Below are positions 8,982 to 17,180 of a stretch of DNA of 64,000 bases, piece after piece. Under the pieces are notes generated by a model. That model did no database searches. It was not told the DNA's origin and was given only the letters and a program-made list of their open reading frames with translations. The stretch's first letter is position 1; every line of letters starts with the position of its first letter. The position numbers and the translations under genes are program-made. The stretch spans positions 248,001-312,000 of the forward strand of contig CAVZAT010000007.1 in assembly GCA_963773335.1 (NCBI GenBank), read 5' to 3'. Origin of the DNA: UBA4742 sp963773335 (GTDB lineage Bacteria > Actinomycetota > Acidimicrobiia > Acidimicrobiales > Acidimicrobilacustridaceae).

Positions 8982-9835
8982 CTAGTCGAGCAAGCCGGCG
9001 ATCTGGGTCGTGCTCCACGGATACTCGGCCACCCCAGCAGCCATGGCCGGAGTCTGCTTGCGGCCATCGACCGTGAGCGACTGGTGGGTGCGTACGAAGT
9101 TGTAGTTCATGTAGTGCAGCGACACCGCGTGCGCCAGGTTCTCGACCTTCTTGGAGAACCCGTTGGTGAGCCGGGTGAAGCGCCGCATGCCCATCCGCAT
9201 CGTGAGGTTCTGACGCTCGACGTAGCTGGTCGAGATCCGGCTGGCGTCGGGGTCGCCCGACTGGACTGTCACGTCGACCACCCGGCAGTTCTTGGCCGGG
9301 CTGTAGCGCCGGGCTTCCTTCTCGGTGGGCGAGTCGTACTCCTTGACGATCTGGGCGAAGTCCATGTTCAGCGCCCCACAGCGCGTGGACTGCTGGTGGG
9401 TAGCAGCCGAGCCCATCGGTCGAGAGCTGGATGCGCTGGCCCGGCAACAGCCGTGAGCGCAAGTCCCGCAGGAAGGTGTAGCAGTCCTCGGTGGTGCGCT
9501 CACCGACGCAGCCAGGAGGGGACCAGCTTCGTGTCGGCGTCGATGGCGGTCCAGGTCCACACGTCTCCGTAGCCGGGCGTGCCCTTGAAGTCCTCGGGCA
9601 CGTTCTTGGCCTTGGCGTAGCAGAAGGACCAGATCTCGTCGGCCTCGATGGTCCGCAGGTCAAGGTTGGTGAGCGCTCCGTCTTGGTACTCGGTGCAAGC
9701 CTCGCCCAGGTCCACCAGGAGGCTGGTGATCGTGTTCTTCGCCGCGCCGGTCACCGGGACCGTGGCCCGGATGCTCATGCCTTCTACCAGGCATCCCACG
9801 ATCTGCCCACGGCGCTCGGTGCTCAGCCTGTTCAT
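8982..9835 (-). mobile_element. IS1-family transposase, broken by two frameshifts
   Basis: Three frames read consecutively give one IS1-type DDE transposase of about 284 residues. The N-terminal zinc/HTH region reads IVGCLVEGMSIRATVPVTGA. The catalytic core has EADEIWSFCYAKAKNVPED and YGDVWTWTAIDADTKLVPSW. The C-terminal block contains STSYVERQNLTMRMGMRRFT, NGFSKKVENLAHAVSLHYMNYNFVRTH and TPAMAAGVAEYPWS. Both frame changes (near 9517 and 9380) are net +1, as in ordinary genes of this window, so the element may be intact in the cell. I found no convincing terminal inverted repeats or target duplication. Confidence 0.85.
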
Positions 9836-9934
9836 ACTGACTATTATACTTGACCGCTCATCTAATGCAAGGGTTGTTATCAGTTCCCTGCACTGTTAGT
9901 ATCAGTTGCAGCCACTGTAGCATTCAGTGTTTCG
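9836..9934. promoter_or_regulatory. AT-rich divergent promoter region with a tandem direct repeat ahead of fic
   Basis: This is the most AT-rich spacer in the window, between the leftward transposase and the rightward fic gene. It holds a tandem direct repeat: 9878-9899 and 9900-9920 share TATCAGTT at one end and CACTGT-TAG at the other. An imperfect palindrome (CTGCA-CTG ... CAG-TTGCAG) spans about 9888-9911. Such repeats fit an operator for the divergent genes. No regulator can be assigned. Confidence 0.45.
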
Positions 9935-10363
9935 ATGATTGAGAGCGGTATCCAAGTGATCTACGAAATCCCCAAGATCGGCCCCGAGGAAGATGCAGCG
10001 CTTCAACGGATCGAGGAGCTGCGTCGCCAACTTCGTTACTACGTTGCCGAGCCGCGTCGATGGGTCGGCTCGGTCCGTCGCATCCTGTCGGCCCGAGCAA
10101 TCCAGGGGTCGAACAGCATTGAGGGGTACAACGTCTCAGTCGAGGACGCGGTGGCAGCTCTCCAAGGTGATGAGCCAGCCGACGCCGCCTACGAGGATTG
10201 GATGGCTGTCACCGGCTACCGGCGGGCGATGACGTACGTCCTCCAGCTCGCCCAGGATGAGCATTTCGAGTACACCGCCGCCTTGCTGCGAAGCCTGCAC
10301 TTCATGATGACGGAATACGACTTGGAGGCCAGCCCTGGCCTTTGGCGGCCAGGAGCGCGCAGC
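9935..10363 (+). pseudogene. Fic family protein, 3' truncated before the catalytic motif
   Basis: The N-terminal ~143 residues match Fic proteins with the Fic_N extension: IYEIPKIGPEEDAALQRIEEL, then the inhibitory-helix motif Ser59-x-x-x-Glu63-Gly64 (GSNSIEGYN), then EDWMAVTGYRRAMTYVLQLA and LLRSLHFMMTEYDLEASPGLWRPG. The HxFx(D/E)GNGRxxR AMP-transfer motif should come about 60-80 residues later, but similarity stops at about 10350-10363. There the sequence passes into the stop codon of the leftward sigma-operon gene. The product cannot AMPylate. The junction looks like the edge of an inserted or deleted segment; a misassembly is the alternative. Confidence 0.75.
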
Positions 10364-11551
10364 TCAGCTGAAGTGGATGGTCGTCGACCTGGCTCGGGCG
10401 CCGTCGAGGCCCATGGCATCCGGGATCACCGTGTAGGTGCCAGCGGGAACGCGGGTGTCGCACGCTGCGTCGTAGCAGGAATCGGTGATGCAGGTGGAGG
10501 ATGAGCAGGAGCGAGTCGACGCCGGCCAGGTGAAGGAGGCCGAGTGGTGGTAGCCGGCCGGCACCTCGCCCAAGGTGAGCGGGACCGGGCAGAAGGTCGT
10601 GGGCTGGTAGACCACCCTCTCTGACGAGTCGACCACGCGGAAGTGCGGGCACGCGTTCAGCACGGCCGTCCTGGGCGCGTTCTCGCACGTCGGGCCGTCG
10701 TTGCGGATGGTGACGGTCACCTGCACGGTGTCACCCGGTGCGTAGCTGGAGCGGTCGGTGGTGGCGGTCACAGTGGTCTGCGAGGCCGTGCAGTCCGGTG
10801 GCCCGGGCGCGCCGGCGACGGTGCTCGTGGGCGCGCCGGCCGTCGTGACGCTCGACGAGGTGCTGCTCACCGGGCCGAAGGGGTTGGTCGAACCCGTGGC
10901 GGAGGACGTCCCGCAGGCGGGGTCGAGCGACACCTCGATGGGATGGAGGGCGTCGAGGTCGGCGGCCGAGGGACCGGGGATGGATGACGCGACGACAAGG
11001 AGCGACCGGTCGAGGTCGAAACCCTCACTGTTGGCCCGCTGGGGGTCGGCATCCCGGAAGCCGGGTGCCGCGAACTCGGGGACGAAGTGCTCGCCGCTGA
11101 CCACCACCTCCCAGGCGGTCCGGCCGGGGTCGGCGAGGGCGGCAAGGGTCACGCCCGGCGCGGCGGAGTCCCGGCCGGCCACCACGGCCGCACGCGGCGT
11201 GGCGCCCGGCACCGACGTCCCCTCGTGCGCAAGGTTCCGGGTCGCGTCGGCCAGGGCGCGGGGGATCCCGGGCGGATCGCACGCGGCTGCGCCCGAGGCT
11301 TGGCCGACGCGGACGGTGGTGGCCTGCTCCTGGCCGCTGCGGGCCAGGGCCACCCCGCCGGCCACCATGGCCACCACCACGAGCGTGGCCAGACCAGCTC
11401 CGAGGCGCTCCCGGCGGCGGATGCGTCCCCGGGATGCCGTCGGCAGGGGACTCGGACGATCGGCGCCGGCGACGCAACGATCGGCCATGGCGGCCAGTCG
11501 CTCCGACAGGTCGTCGGGGTTGAGGTCGGACGGATCGTGGGGGTCAGGCAT
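10364..11551 (-). CDS. Single-pass membrane protein partner of the ECF sigma factor, BsuPI-like extracellular domain
   Basis: A 395-residue protein with a short cytoplasmic N-terminus (DLSERLAAMADRCVAG), a basic stretch (RGRIRRRERL) and one TM helix (ATLVVVAMVAGGVALA, about residues 54-70). A long exported part follows. It includes a Ser/Thr/Pro-rich linker and, from about residue 260, a beta-sandwich domain with Cys residues (TDRSSYAPGDTVQVTVTIRN ... VPAGTYTVIPDAMGLDG) resembling BsuPI/intracellular proteinase-inhibitor-type domains. The ATG overlaps the sigma factor stop by eight bases. The topology and coupling suggest a sigma-associated regulator or sensor, though no classical zinc anti-sigma motif is visible. 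Confidence 0.65.
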   Translation of the reverse strand: MPDPHDPSDLNPDDLSERLAAMADRCVAGADRPSPLPTASRGRIRRRERLGAGLATLVVVAMVAGGVALARSGQEQATTVRVGQASGAAACDPPGIPRALADATRNLAHEGTSVPGATPRAAVVAGRDSAAPGVTLAALADPGRTAWEVVVSGEHFVPEFAAPGFRDADPQRANSEGFDLDRSLLVVASSIPGPSAADLDALHPIEVSLDPACGTSSATGSTNPFGPVSSTSSSVTTAGAPTSTVAGAPGPPDCTASQTTVTATTDRSSYAPGDTVQVTVTIRNDGPTCENAPRTAVLNACPHFRVVDSSERVVYQPTTFCPVPLTLGEVPAGYHHSASFTWPASTRSCSSSTCITDSCYDAACDTRVPAGTYTVIPDAMGLDGARARSTTIHFS

Positions 11552-12098
11552 CGGTGATCGTCTCCCGTATCGAGGCCAGGCCGCGCGACAGCAGCGACTT
11601 GACCGTGCCAGGGCGGCAGCCGAGCACCCCGGCGGCGTCGGCTTCCGACAGGTCGAGCCAGATGCGGCACACCACGGCGGCGCGTTGGCGGTCGGGCAGC
11701 CCTTGGAGTGCGGTCCACAACCGGCCGTCCGGGTCTGCGTCGCTGGCCGGCGGCTCGAGGTCGGTCGGCGACAGGTGGCCGGCAGCGGATGCGTGGCGGA
11801 CCTCGCGGTCGCGGGCCCGGCTCTCGCTGCGGGCCCGCGACCGCAACACGTTGAGCACGGTCTTGTGCAGGTAGGCGCCGAACGCCTCGGGCCGGCGCAG
11901 CCGCCCGCCGCGGCGCATCACCCGCTCGAAGGCCTCCTGCACGGCGTCGTCGGCCCGGTCGCGGTCGCCGCACACCAGGTAGGCGAACCCGAAGGCGGCC
12001 CGCCGGTGCCGGGTGTAGAGCGCGTCGAGCCGGTCCCGTTCGATCGGAGCCAGGGGTGTCGCGGCGTCGGCCGAGAGGTCGGGTTCCACCATGTCCAT
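11544..12098 (-). CDS. ECF RNA polymerase sigma factor (SigE-like family)
   Basis: A 184-residue sigma-70 family factor with region 2 (LYTRHRRAAFGFAYLVCGDRDRADDAVQEAFERVMRR) and region 4 (LQGLPDRQRAAVVCRIWLDLSEADAAGVLGCRPGTVKSLLSRGLASI). It should direct RNA polymerase to a small set of promoters, probably envelope- or stress-related. ATG codons at 12098 and 12092 are both possible; I give the longer. It overlaps the downstream membrane protein gene by eight bases, the usual arrangement for a sigma factor and its regulator. Its own target promoter was not identified. Confidence 0.9.
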   Translation of the reverse strand: MDMVEPDLSADAATPLAPIERDRLDALYTRHRRAAFGFAYLVCGDRDRADDAVQEAFERVMRRGGRLRRPEAFGAYLHKTVLNVLRSRARSESRARDREVRHASAAGHLSPTDLEPPASDADPDGRLWTALQGLPDRQRAAVVCRIWLDLSEADAAGVLGCRPGTVKSLLSRGLASIRETITDA

Positions 12099-12231
12099 CG
12101 TCGCGGGTAAGACGCCGCCGCCCCGTGGATCGGTTGCCGGACGTGATCTCGCCGACACCGTAGGCGGTCGAGCGGTCGAGCGGTCGGGCCGGATCGAGCC
12201 TGGCCCGGCCTGAGCTGGCAGGATCGCGGGG

Positions 12232-13131
12232 ATGACCGTGATCGAGCGGATCCAGAACTGGCAGCAGCGGGGGCACCTCGTGCCCGTCGGCAACCGGGAG
12301 ATCTTCGTGGTCGATGTCCCACCCGCACCCTCGTCGACGGCGGCCGACACCCCGCTGCTGGTCCTGCACGGGTTCCCCACCAGCTCCATCGACTTCGAGG
12401 CCGCGCTTCCCGTGCTCAACGCCGGCCGGCGCGTGGTGCTCTTCGACTTCCTTGGATTCGGCATGTCCTCCAAGCCCGACACCCGCTACTCGCTGTTCAC
12501 CCAGGCCGATGCGGCCGCGGCGGTGGTGGCCCACCTCGGGTTGGATCGGGTCGATCTGCTCACCCACGACATCGGCGACTCGGTGGGCGGCGAGCTGCTG
12601 GCCCGGTCGAACCAGGGCGTGCTCGGCTTCGGGATCGGGCGTCGGGTGTTGACCAACGGCAGCGTCTACTACGACCTGACCCAGTTCTCCGATGGTCAGA
12701 AGTTCCTGCTCGACCTGCCCGACGCCGCCCTGCCCGTAGACCAGGCGCCCGATGTCGACACCATCGTGGCGTCGCTCGAGGGCACCTTTGCTCCGCCCGG
12801 CGGCGCGGCGTCGCACCCCGACCCGGATCTCGTGCGGGCCGGAGCCGATCTGCTCCTGCTGAGCGGAGGGAACCGTCTGCTCCCCCGCACGATCCGCTAC
12901 GTCGAAGAGCGACGTCGCCACGGCGACCGGTGGGCCGACGCCATCGAGCACCACGAATCACCTCTGGCCGTGGTGTGGGGCGACGCCGACCCCATCGCGG
13001 TGTGGCCCATGGTCGAGCGTCTGGCCCAGCGCCGGCCCGACGCGTCGGTCACCCGCCTGGCGGGGGTGGGCCACTACCCGATGATCGAAGCACCCGAGGC
13101 CTTCGCGCAGGCCGTGGTGGCCGGCCTATGA
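12232..13131 (+). CDS. Alpha/beta hydrolase, haloalkane dehalogenase-like
   Basis: A 299-residue alpha/beta hydrolase. The oxyanion segment is LVLHGFPTSSIDF. The nucleophile elbow THDIGDSVG carries Asp113 where lipases have Ser, as in haloalkane dehalogenases and epoxide hydrolases. The acid is probably Asp in VVWGDADP, and the base His is in GVGHYPMIEAP near the C-terminus. Asp at the elbow implies a covalent ester intermediate on an alkyl carbon rather than acyl hydrolysis. The substrate is unknown. It is transcribed divergently from the sigma operon. Confidence 0.85.
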   Translation: MTVIERIQNWQQRGHLVPVGNREIFVVDVPPAPSSTAADTPLLVLHGFPTSSIDFEAALPVLNAGRRVVLFDFLGFGMSSKPDTRYSLFTQADAAAAVVAHLGLDRVDLLTHDIGDSVGGELLARSNQGVLGFGIGRRVLTNGSVYYDLTQFSDGQKFLLDLPDAALPVDQAPDVDTIVASLEGTFAPPGGAASHPDPDLVRAGADLLLLSGGNRLLPRTIRYVEERRRHGDRWADAIEHHESPLAVVWGDADPIAVWPMVERLAQRRPDASVTRLAGVGHYPMIEAPEAFAQAVVAGL

Positions 13132-13141
13132 GGCCGCCGGG

Positions 13142-13975
13142 TCAGGTGACCCGGCGGTAGCGGCGGATGGCGATCGGGGCGAACACGGCCACGATCCCGA
13201 TGCTCCAGGCCAGGGACTGCCACACATAGGTGGCGGTGGGGCCACCCAGCATGAGGGCTCGGGTGGCGTTGACCGCGGCGGTCACCGGTTGGTGGTTGGC
13301 GAAGACCTGCAGCCAGGTCGGCATGGTGGAGGTGGACACGAACGCGGAGGAGGCGAACACCAGGGGCGCCAGGATGGGGAAGCTCATGGCCTGGGCCGTC
13401 TCGGGGCTGGCCGCCGAAAGCCCCACGATGGCGAAGATCCAGGTCATGGAGAAGGCGAACAGCAGCAGCACGGCCACGCCGGCCAGGAGCCCCAACAGGT
13501 TGGTCTGCACCCGAAAGCCCACCAGGTAGCCCACGATCAGCATCAACGCCACCACGAACACGTTGCGCACCAGGTCGGCGAAGGTGCGCCCGGCCAGCAC
13601 CGCTGACCGGGCCATGGGCAACGAGCGGAACCGCTCGATGAGGCCCTTCTGCAGGTCGTCGGACAGGCCGATGCCGGTGTTGATGGACCCGAACACCACC
13701 GTCTGGCAGAAGATGCCCGGCATCAGGTAGTCGACGTAGGGAAGCGACATGCCGGGGATGTGGATGGCCCCGCCGAAGACGTAGGTGAACATCAGCACGA
13801 AGATGATCGGCTGAATCGTGGAGAAGACGATCAACTGTGGCTGGCGCGTGATCGAGACCAGGTTGCGACGGGTGATGGTGCGCGAGTCACGCAGGGCCCA
13901 GGCGGACGCACTGCGGTGCTCGACTCCGGAAGCGACCGGGCTCAGGGCGGTGGGGGAGAGCTGGGTGGCGGTCAT
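13142..13975 (-). CDS. ABC-2 type transporter permease (DrrB-like)
   Basis: A 277-residue integral membrane protein with about six hydrophobic segments (LIVFSTIQPIIFVLMFTYVFGG, NVFVVALMLIVGYLVGF, LLAGVAVLLLFAFSMTWIFAIVG, SLAWSIGIVAVFAPIAI and others). It has the ABC-2 signature around MPGIFCQTVVFGSINTGIGLSDDLQKGLIERFRSLPMARS. It forms the membrane half of a drug or lipid exporter with the ATPase gene, which it overlaps by four bases (ATGA). In relatives the pair exports daunorubicin-like drugs or cell-wall lipids. Control by the divergent MarR gene is likely. Confidence 0.92.
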   Translation of the reverse strand: MTATQLSPTALSPVASGVEHRSASAWALRDSRTITRRNLVSITRQPQLIVFSTIQPIIFVLMFTYVFGGAIHIPGMSLPYVDYLMPGIFCQTVVFGSINTGIGLSDDLQKGLIERFRSLPMARSAVLAGRTFADLVRNVFVVALMLIVGYLVGFRVQTNLLGLLAGVAVLLLFAFSMTWIFAIVGLSAASPETAQAMSFPILAPLVFASSAFVSTSTMPTWLQVFANHQPVTAAVNATRALMLGGPTATYVWQSLAWSIGIVAVFAPIAIRRYRRVT

Positions 13976-15057
13976 CGGACAGCCTCCTGCGCCAGTGGTC
14001 GATCGTGGTCATCGGCGGGGCCGCCGTCTCCGGGCGGTTGGCCGCCGCCAGGGTCGTCGTCGTCGTCGTTCAGTTCGGCCCGGTGGCCGGTGAGGCTGAG
14101 GAAGACGTCGTCCAGCGTGGGCTCGCGGACCGTGAAGGTCTCGGGCACCAGCTCGGCCTGCTCGAGGAGCCGGGCCACGTCGAGCACGCCGCGGGCGCCC
14201 TGGTTGATGTTGACCTTGACCGTGCGCCCGTCGACCTCGACCGATCCGACCCCGGTCAACAGCCCCTGGGCGTAGCTGGCCTGATCGGCATCGCGGGCGC
14301 CGATCTCGACGATCGTGGCGCCCATGGTCGCCTTCAGCTCGGCCGACGTGCCTTCGGCGATCTTGCGGCCGCCGTCGATCACAGCGATGAGATCGGCCAG
14401 TCGGTCGGCCTCCTCCAGGTACTGGGTGGTGAGCAGCACGGTGGTGCCGTCGGCCACCAGCTCCTGGATGACCACCCACAGATCGTTGCGGCTGGCCGGG
14501 TCGAGGCCGGTGGTGGGCTCGTCGAGGAACAGCACCGGGGGGCGGTGCACCAGGGCGGCGCCCAGGTCGAGGCGTCGGCGCATGCCGCCCGAGTAGGTGC
14601 GAGCGGGACGGTCGGCCGCATGGGTCAGGCCGAACTGGTCCAGCAGCTCGTCGGCTCTGGTCTGGGTGAGCTTGCGGGACAGGTGGGTGAGCTCGCCCAC
14701 CATGCGCAGGTTCTCTCGTCCGGTCAGGTTCTCGTCGATCGCCGCGTACTGACCGGCCAGGCCGATGCGCTCGCGCACGGCCTGGGGGTTCTGGTCGACG
14801 TCGATGCCGAGCACCCGGGCCACCCCGGAGTCGTGGCTCAGGATCGTGGTCAGGATGCGGACCACCGTGGTCTTGCCGGCCCCGTTCGGGCCCAGGAGGC
14901 CGAATACCGTGCCGCGTTCCACCGAGAGGTCGATACCGTCGAGGGCGGTCACCTCGCCGAACCGCTTGACCAGCGCTTCGACCTCGATGACGGGGTCGGC
15001 GGCAGACGACGACGAGATCGACGATGAGATCGACGACGGGTTTGGCGAATCGTTCAT
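13972..15057 (-). CDS. ABC transporter ATP-binding protein (DrrA-like)
   Basis: A 361-residue ATPase. Walker A is GPNGAGKTT, the signature is YSGGMRRRLDLGAALV, and Walker B is FLDEPTTGLDPAS. The C-terminal extension after the nucleotide domain (EGTSAELKATMGATIVEIG ... ETFTVREPTLDDVFLSLTGH) is the DrrA-type regulatory tail. I chose the ATG at 15057: the upstream TTG at 15093 would place the coding start on the probable -35 hexamer. A Ser/Asp-rich N-terminus precedes the domain. It is co-transcribed with the permease downstream and powers export at the cytoplasmic membrane. Confidence 0.92.
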   Translation of the reverse strand: MNDSPNPSSISSSISSSSAADPVIEVEALVKRFGEVTALDGIDLSVERGTVFGLLGPNGAGKTTVVRILTTILSHDSGVARVLGIDVDQNPQAVRERIGLAGQYAAIDENLTGRENLRMVGELTHLSRKLTQTRADELLDQFGLTHAADRPARTYSGGMRRRLDLGAALVHRPPVLFLDEPTTGLDPASRNDLWVVIQELVADGTTVLLTTQYLEEADRLADLIAVIDGGRKIAEGTSAELKATMGATIVEIGARDADQASYAQGLLTGVGSVEVDGRTVKVNINQGARGVLDVARLLEQAELVPETFTVREPTLDDVFLSLTGHRAELNDDDDDPGGGQPPGDGGPADDHDRPLAQEAVR

Positions 15058-15082
15058 GCGGTCCACCTTGGCAAAGTGCTTT

Positions 15083-15104
15083 AGGTATGTCAAGTATTTA
15101 ACCT
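15083..15104. promoter_or_regulatory. Imperfect palindrome, candidate MarR operator
   Basis: The 22-bp stretch begins AGGT and ends ACCT, with an imperfect inverted core (TCAAGTATTTAA). It overlaps TTGACA on the minus strand (15093-15088), the likely -35 of the ABC operon. It also lies about 20 bases upstream of the MarR -35. The position suits a MarR repressor controlling both directions. Confidence 0.5.
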
Positions 15105-15122
15105 ATTGAAATAATGAATGGG

Positions 15123-15158
15123 TTGAACGAGTGTGGTGCGCTCCCTATGCTGTCGCCG
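15123..15158 (+). promoter_or_regulatory. Sigma-70-type promoter of the MarR gene, probably leaderless
   Basis: TTGAAC at 15123-15128 and TATGCT at 15146-15151 are separated by exactly 17 bases. The GTG at 15158 lies seven bases after the -10 box, where transcription should begin. No ribosome binding site precedes it. This supports a leaderless message starting at that GTG. Confidence 0.6.
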
Positions 15159-15678
15159 TGGTTCAACGGACCAGGCAAGCGGTGGCCGACGAGGTGTGGG
15201 GTCTGTTGACCGCGCTCGATGGTGGGCCGGCGCGATGCGGGCTTCGCCGTGGCCGAGTCCTACGGGTTGACGATGGGCGACATGAAGGCGCTGCTTTCGC
15301 TGACCGACGATGAGGCACCCACCATGAGCTCGTTGGCCGAGGTGTGGAGTTGCGACGCCTCCAACGTGACCTGGCTGGTTGACCGGCTCGAAGAGGGAGG
15401 TTGTGTGGTGCGCCAGCCCTCGACCACCGACCGGCGGGCCAAGACGGTGGTGCTGACCGATCGCGGCCGTGCCGCCCGTGCGCGTCTGCACGACGCGTTC
15501 ACCCAGGCGCCCCCCGCTGGGCGACCTCAGCCTCGAGGATCTCACCACGTTGGCCCAGCTGCTGCGCAAGGCCGGGTTCGAACCCTGCGAGTTCCACGAC
15601 CTGGTGCACTCCATGGGTCAGAAGCCGCGCAGCCGCCACCAGCCTGGGCTGATGGTGCTGACGATCGGTCCGTCGTAG
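15158..15678 (+). CDS. MarR family transcriptional regulator, two frameshifts
   Basis: A winged-helix regulator of about 172 residues once two single-base insertions (near 15233 in GGG and near 15512 in a C run) are discounted. The DNA-binding part is clear: GLTMGDMKALLSLTDDEAPT, SLAEVWSCDASNVTWLVDRLEEGG, and the wing VVRQPSTTDRRAKTVVLTDRG. The dimerisation helix LGDLSLEDLTTLAQLLRKAG follows. About 35 extra residues trail the usual MarR end. It is divergent from the DrrAB-like exporter, with a palindrome between, so repression of that operon and of itself is the likely role. Confidence 0.82.
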
Positions 15679-15681
15679 CCA

Positions 15682-15728
15682 GACGCGACGGCGCCCCGAG
15701 CACCAGGTGCTCAGGGCGCGATCGCGTC
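15682..15728. terminator. Long imperfect hairpin between convergent genes
   Basis: Arms 15682-15704 and 15706-15728 pair over an outer 7-bp stem, a short internal loop, then 6 bp and 7 bp with one mismatch, closing on a tiny loop. It separates the converging MarR and DUF11 genes. It probably acts as a bidirectional terminator, although neither strand shows a strong U-tract. Confidence 0.55.
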
Positions 15729-15743
15729 GGAAATCGGTCGGCG

Positions 15744-17004
15744 TCAGCCGGTGAAGGCGGGTGCCGCCGTCACCGGGGCGGCGGGTGCCGCGGTGCTGGT
15801 GGTGCTGGCTACCGCGGCCGCGACCGTCACCGGGGCCACGTCGGTGGCCGGGATGATGATGAGCCCGCTGCCGGTGGCCGTGGCGCTGTTGGTGTAGGTC
15901 CCCGGTGTGGTGGACACCGTCACCGAGAAGTGGAGGTGCAGCGTGGCCCCCGCGGCCACGCTGATCGGTCCGTTCCAGGTCAGCGTCTGGCCCGCCACCG
16001 TCGGGTTGGCGGTGACGTCTCCGGTGGTCGAGCTGGCCGTGTAGGTGAAGCCGGCCGGCAAGGTGTCGCTGATCGAATCCAGGCTCACTGCGCTGCTACC
16101 GGGGTTGGCGATCGAGATCGTGTAGCCATCGGTGCCGCCCGGGGTGGCGGTGGCTGCGTCGGCCGTCTTGGTGACGGTGACCGGCTGGATGCCGAGCGGG
16201 GAGAACGTGGTGTAGTGCTGCACCGAAGTGGTACGCGCCGGCGGCGACGGCCAGCGACCAGCTCAGCCCGGCGCCGTTGTCGATGTCGTTGTCGCACTGG
16301 CAGGTGTCGGCGAACGGCTGCTGCGAGCCGATGGTGGCCCACACCGTGTTGTAGTTGTCCTCCATGTAGTGCGAGCCGGGCGTGATCGGGTACCACTGCT
16401 CGATGCGGTTGGGCGAGGGCGAGGTCGGCGATGCCTTGCAGGCCACGGCCGATCCGTCGATCTGGCCCACGCCGGTGTCGCTGTTCTGCAGGTAGCAGTC
16501 ACCGGCCCGGTAGACGATCAGGCTCTGGGCCGCACCCGTGGCGTTGTGGATGGCCACGGTCGTGAGGTAGGCCTCCTGGCCGACCACGTAGGTGTCGGTC
16601 TCGGTCAACTGGAAGCCGGTGCCGCCCAGGGCGACCACCGTGGTCACGCTGAACGGGCTGGCCGAAGTGCCGGTGCCGGTGACGGCGCTCTGGCTCACCG
16701 GGGTGTAGGTGGTGCGGGGCGCGGCACTGCTGCCGGCGGGGATGCCGGCGGGGCCGTACAGGACCCCGGCCAGCGAGACCAGGGTGCCGCAGGCGGTGTC
16801 GCCGTAGAACTCGCCGGAGGTGTCACCGGAATAGTTCACCGAGCAGTTCAGGTCGGTCGAGACGCCGATGCTGGTCAGCGGACCAGCCGATGTGATGGTG
16901 GCGGTCGCCGCCCCCACCGGCTGGGCCATACCGACGGCCATGACCGAGGCGATGAACGCCCCGAGCACGAGCAGCCGATTCGCATGTCGCGCGATTCTGA
17001 ACAC
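15744..17004 (-). CDS. Secreted DUF11-domain protein, one frameshift
   Basis: About 419 residues after discounting one extra base near 16223 (1261 nt minus 1 is 420 codons). The signal peptide is clear: basic start, LLVLGAFIASVMAVGMA, cleavage near VGAATA. The mature part begins with a Cys-containing beta region (DLNCSVNYSGDTSGEFYGDT ... CQCDNDIDNGAG). It ends with a DUF11-type repeat (VTKTADAATATPGGTDGYTI ... SISDTLPAGFTY ... TYTNSATATGSG). A Thr/Ala-rich tail ends PAFTG at the stop. That resembles a class E sortase motif, but no membrane anchor follows. It is probably a surface or matrix protein. Confidence 0.75.
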
Positions 17005-17180
17005 GGTGCCTCCCTCGAACCGGCCCCAGCGGCCGCCACCGAGGGTTCGCCCCGGCAGCTTGGTTCACTGACACTAGGTCCTGGTGGGTTGGAAGACAAG
17101 GTTCAATCCAGGTCTGGTTGTGCAGATGCGACCGCCGAACCGGCCGATCCCGGGGTCGAACCGGGTGTCTCGCCGCCGGA

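Noticed and set aside
8960..9880. Terminal inverted repeats of the IS1-type element
   Set aside because: Only a six- to seven-base match (GGTCAA) was found at the two sides, not enough to define ends.
15571..15600. tRNA-like T-arm (GGTTCGAACCC) near the end of the MarR gene
   Set aside because: No acceptor, D or anticodon arms fit around it, the T-stem mispairs, and the stretch lies in coding sequence.
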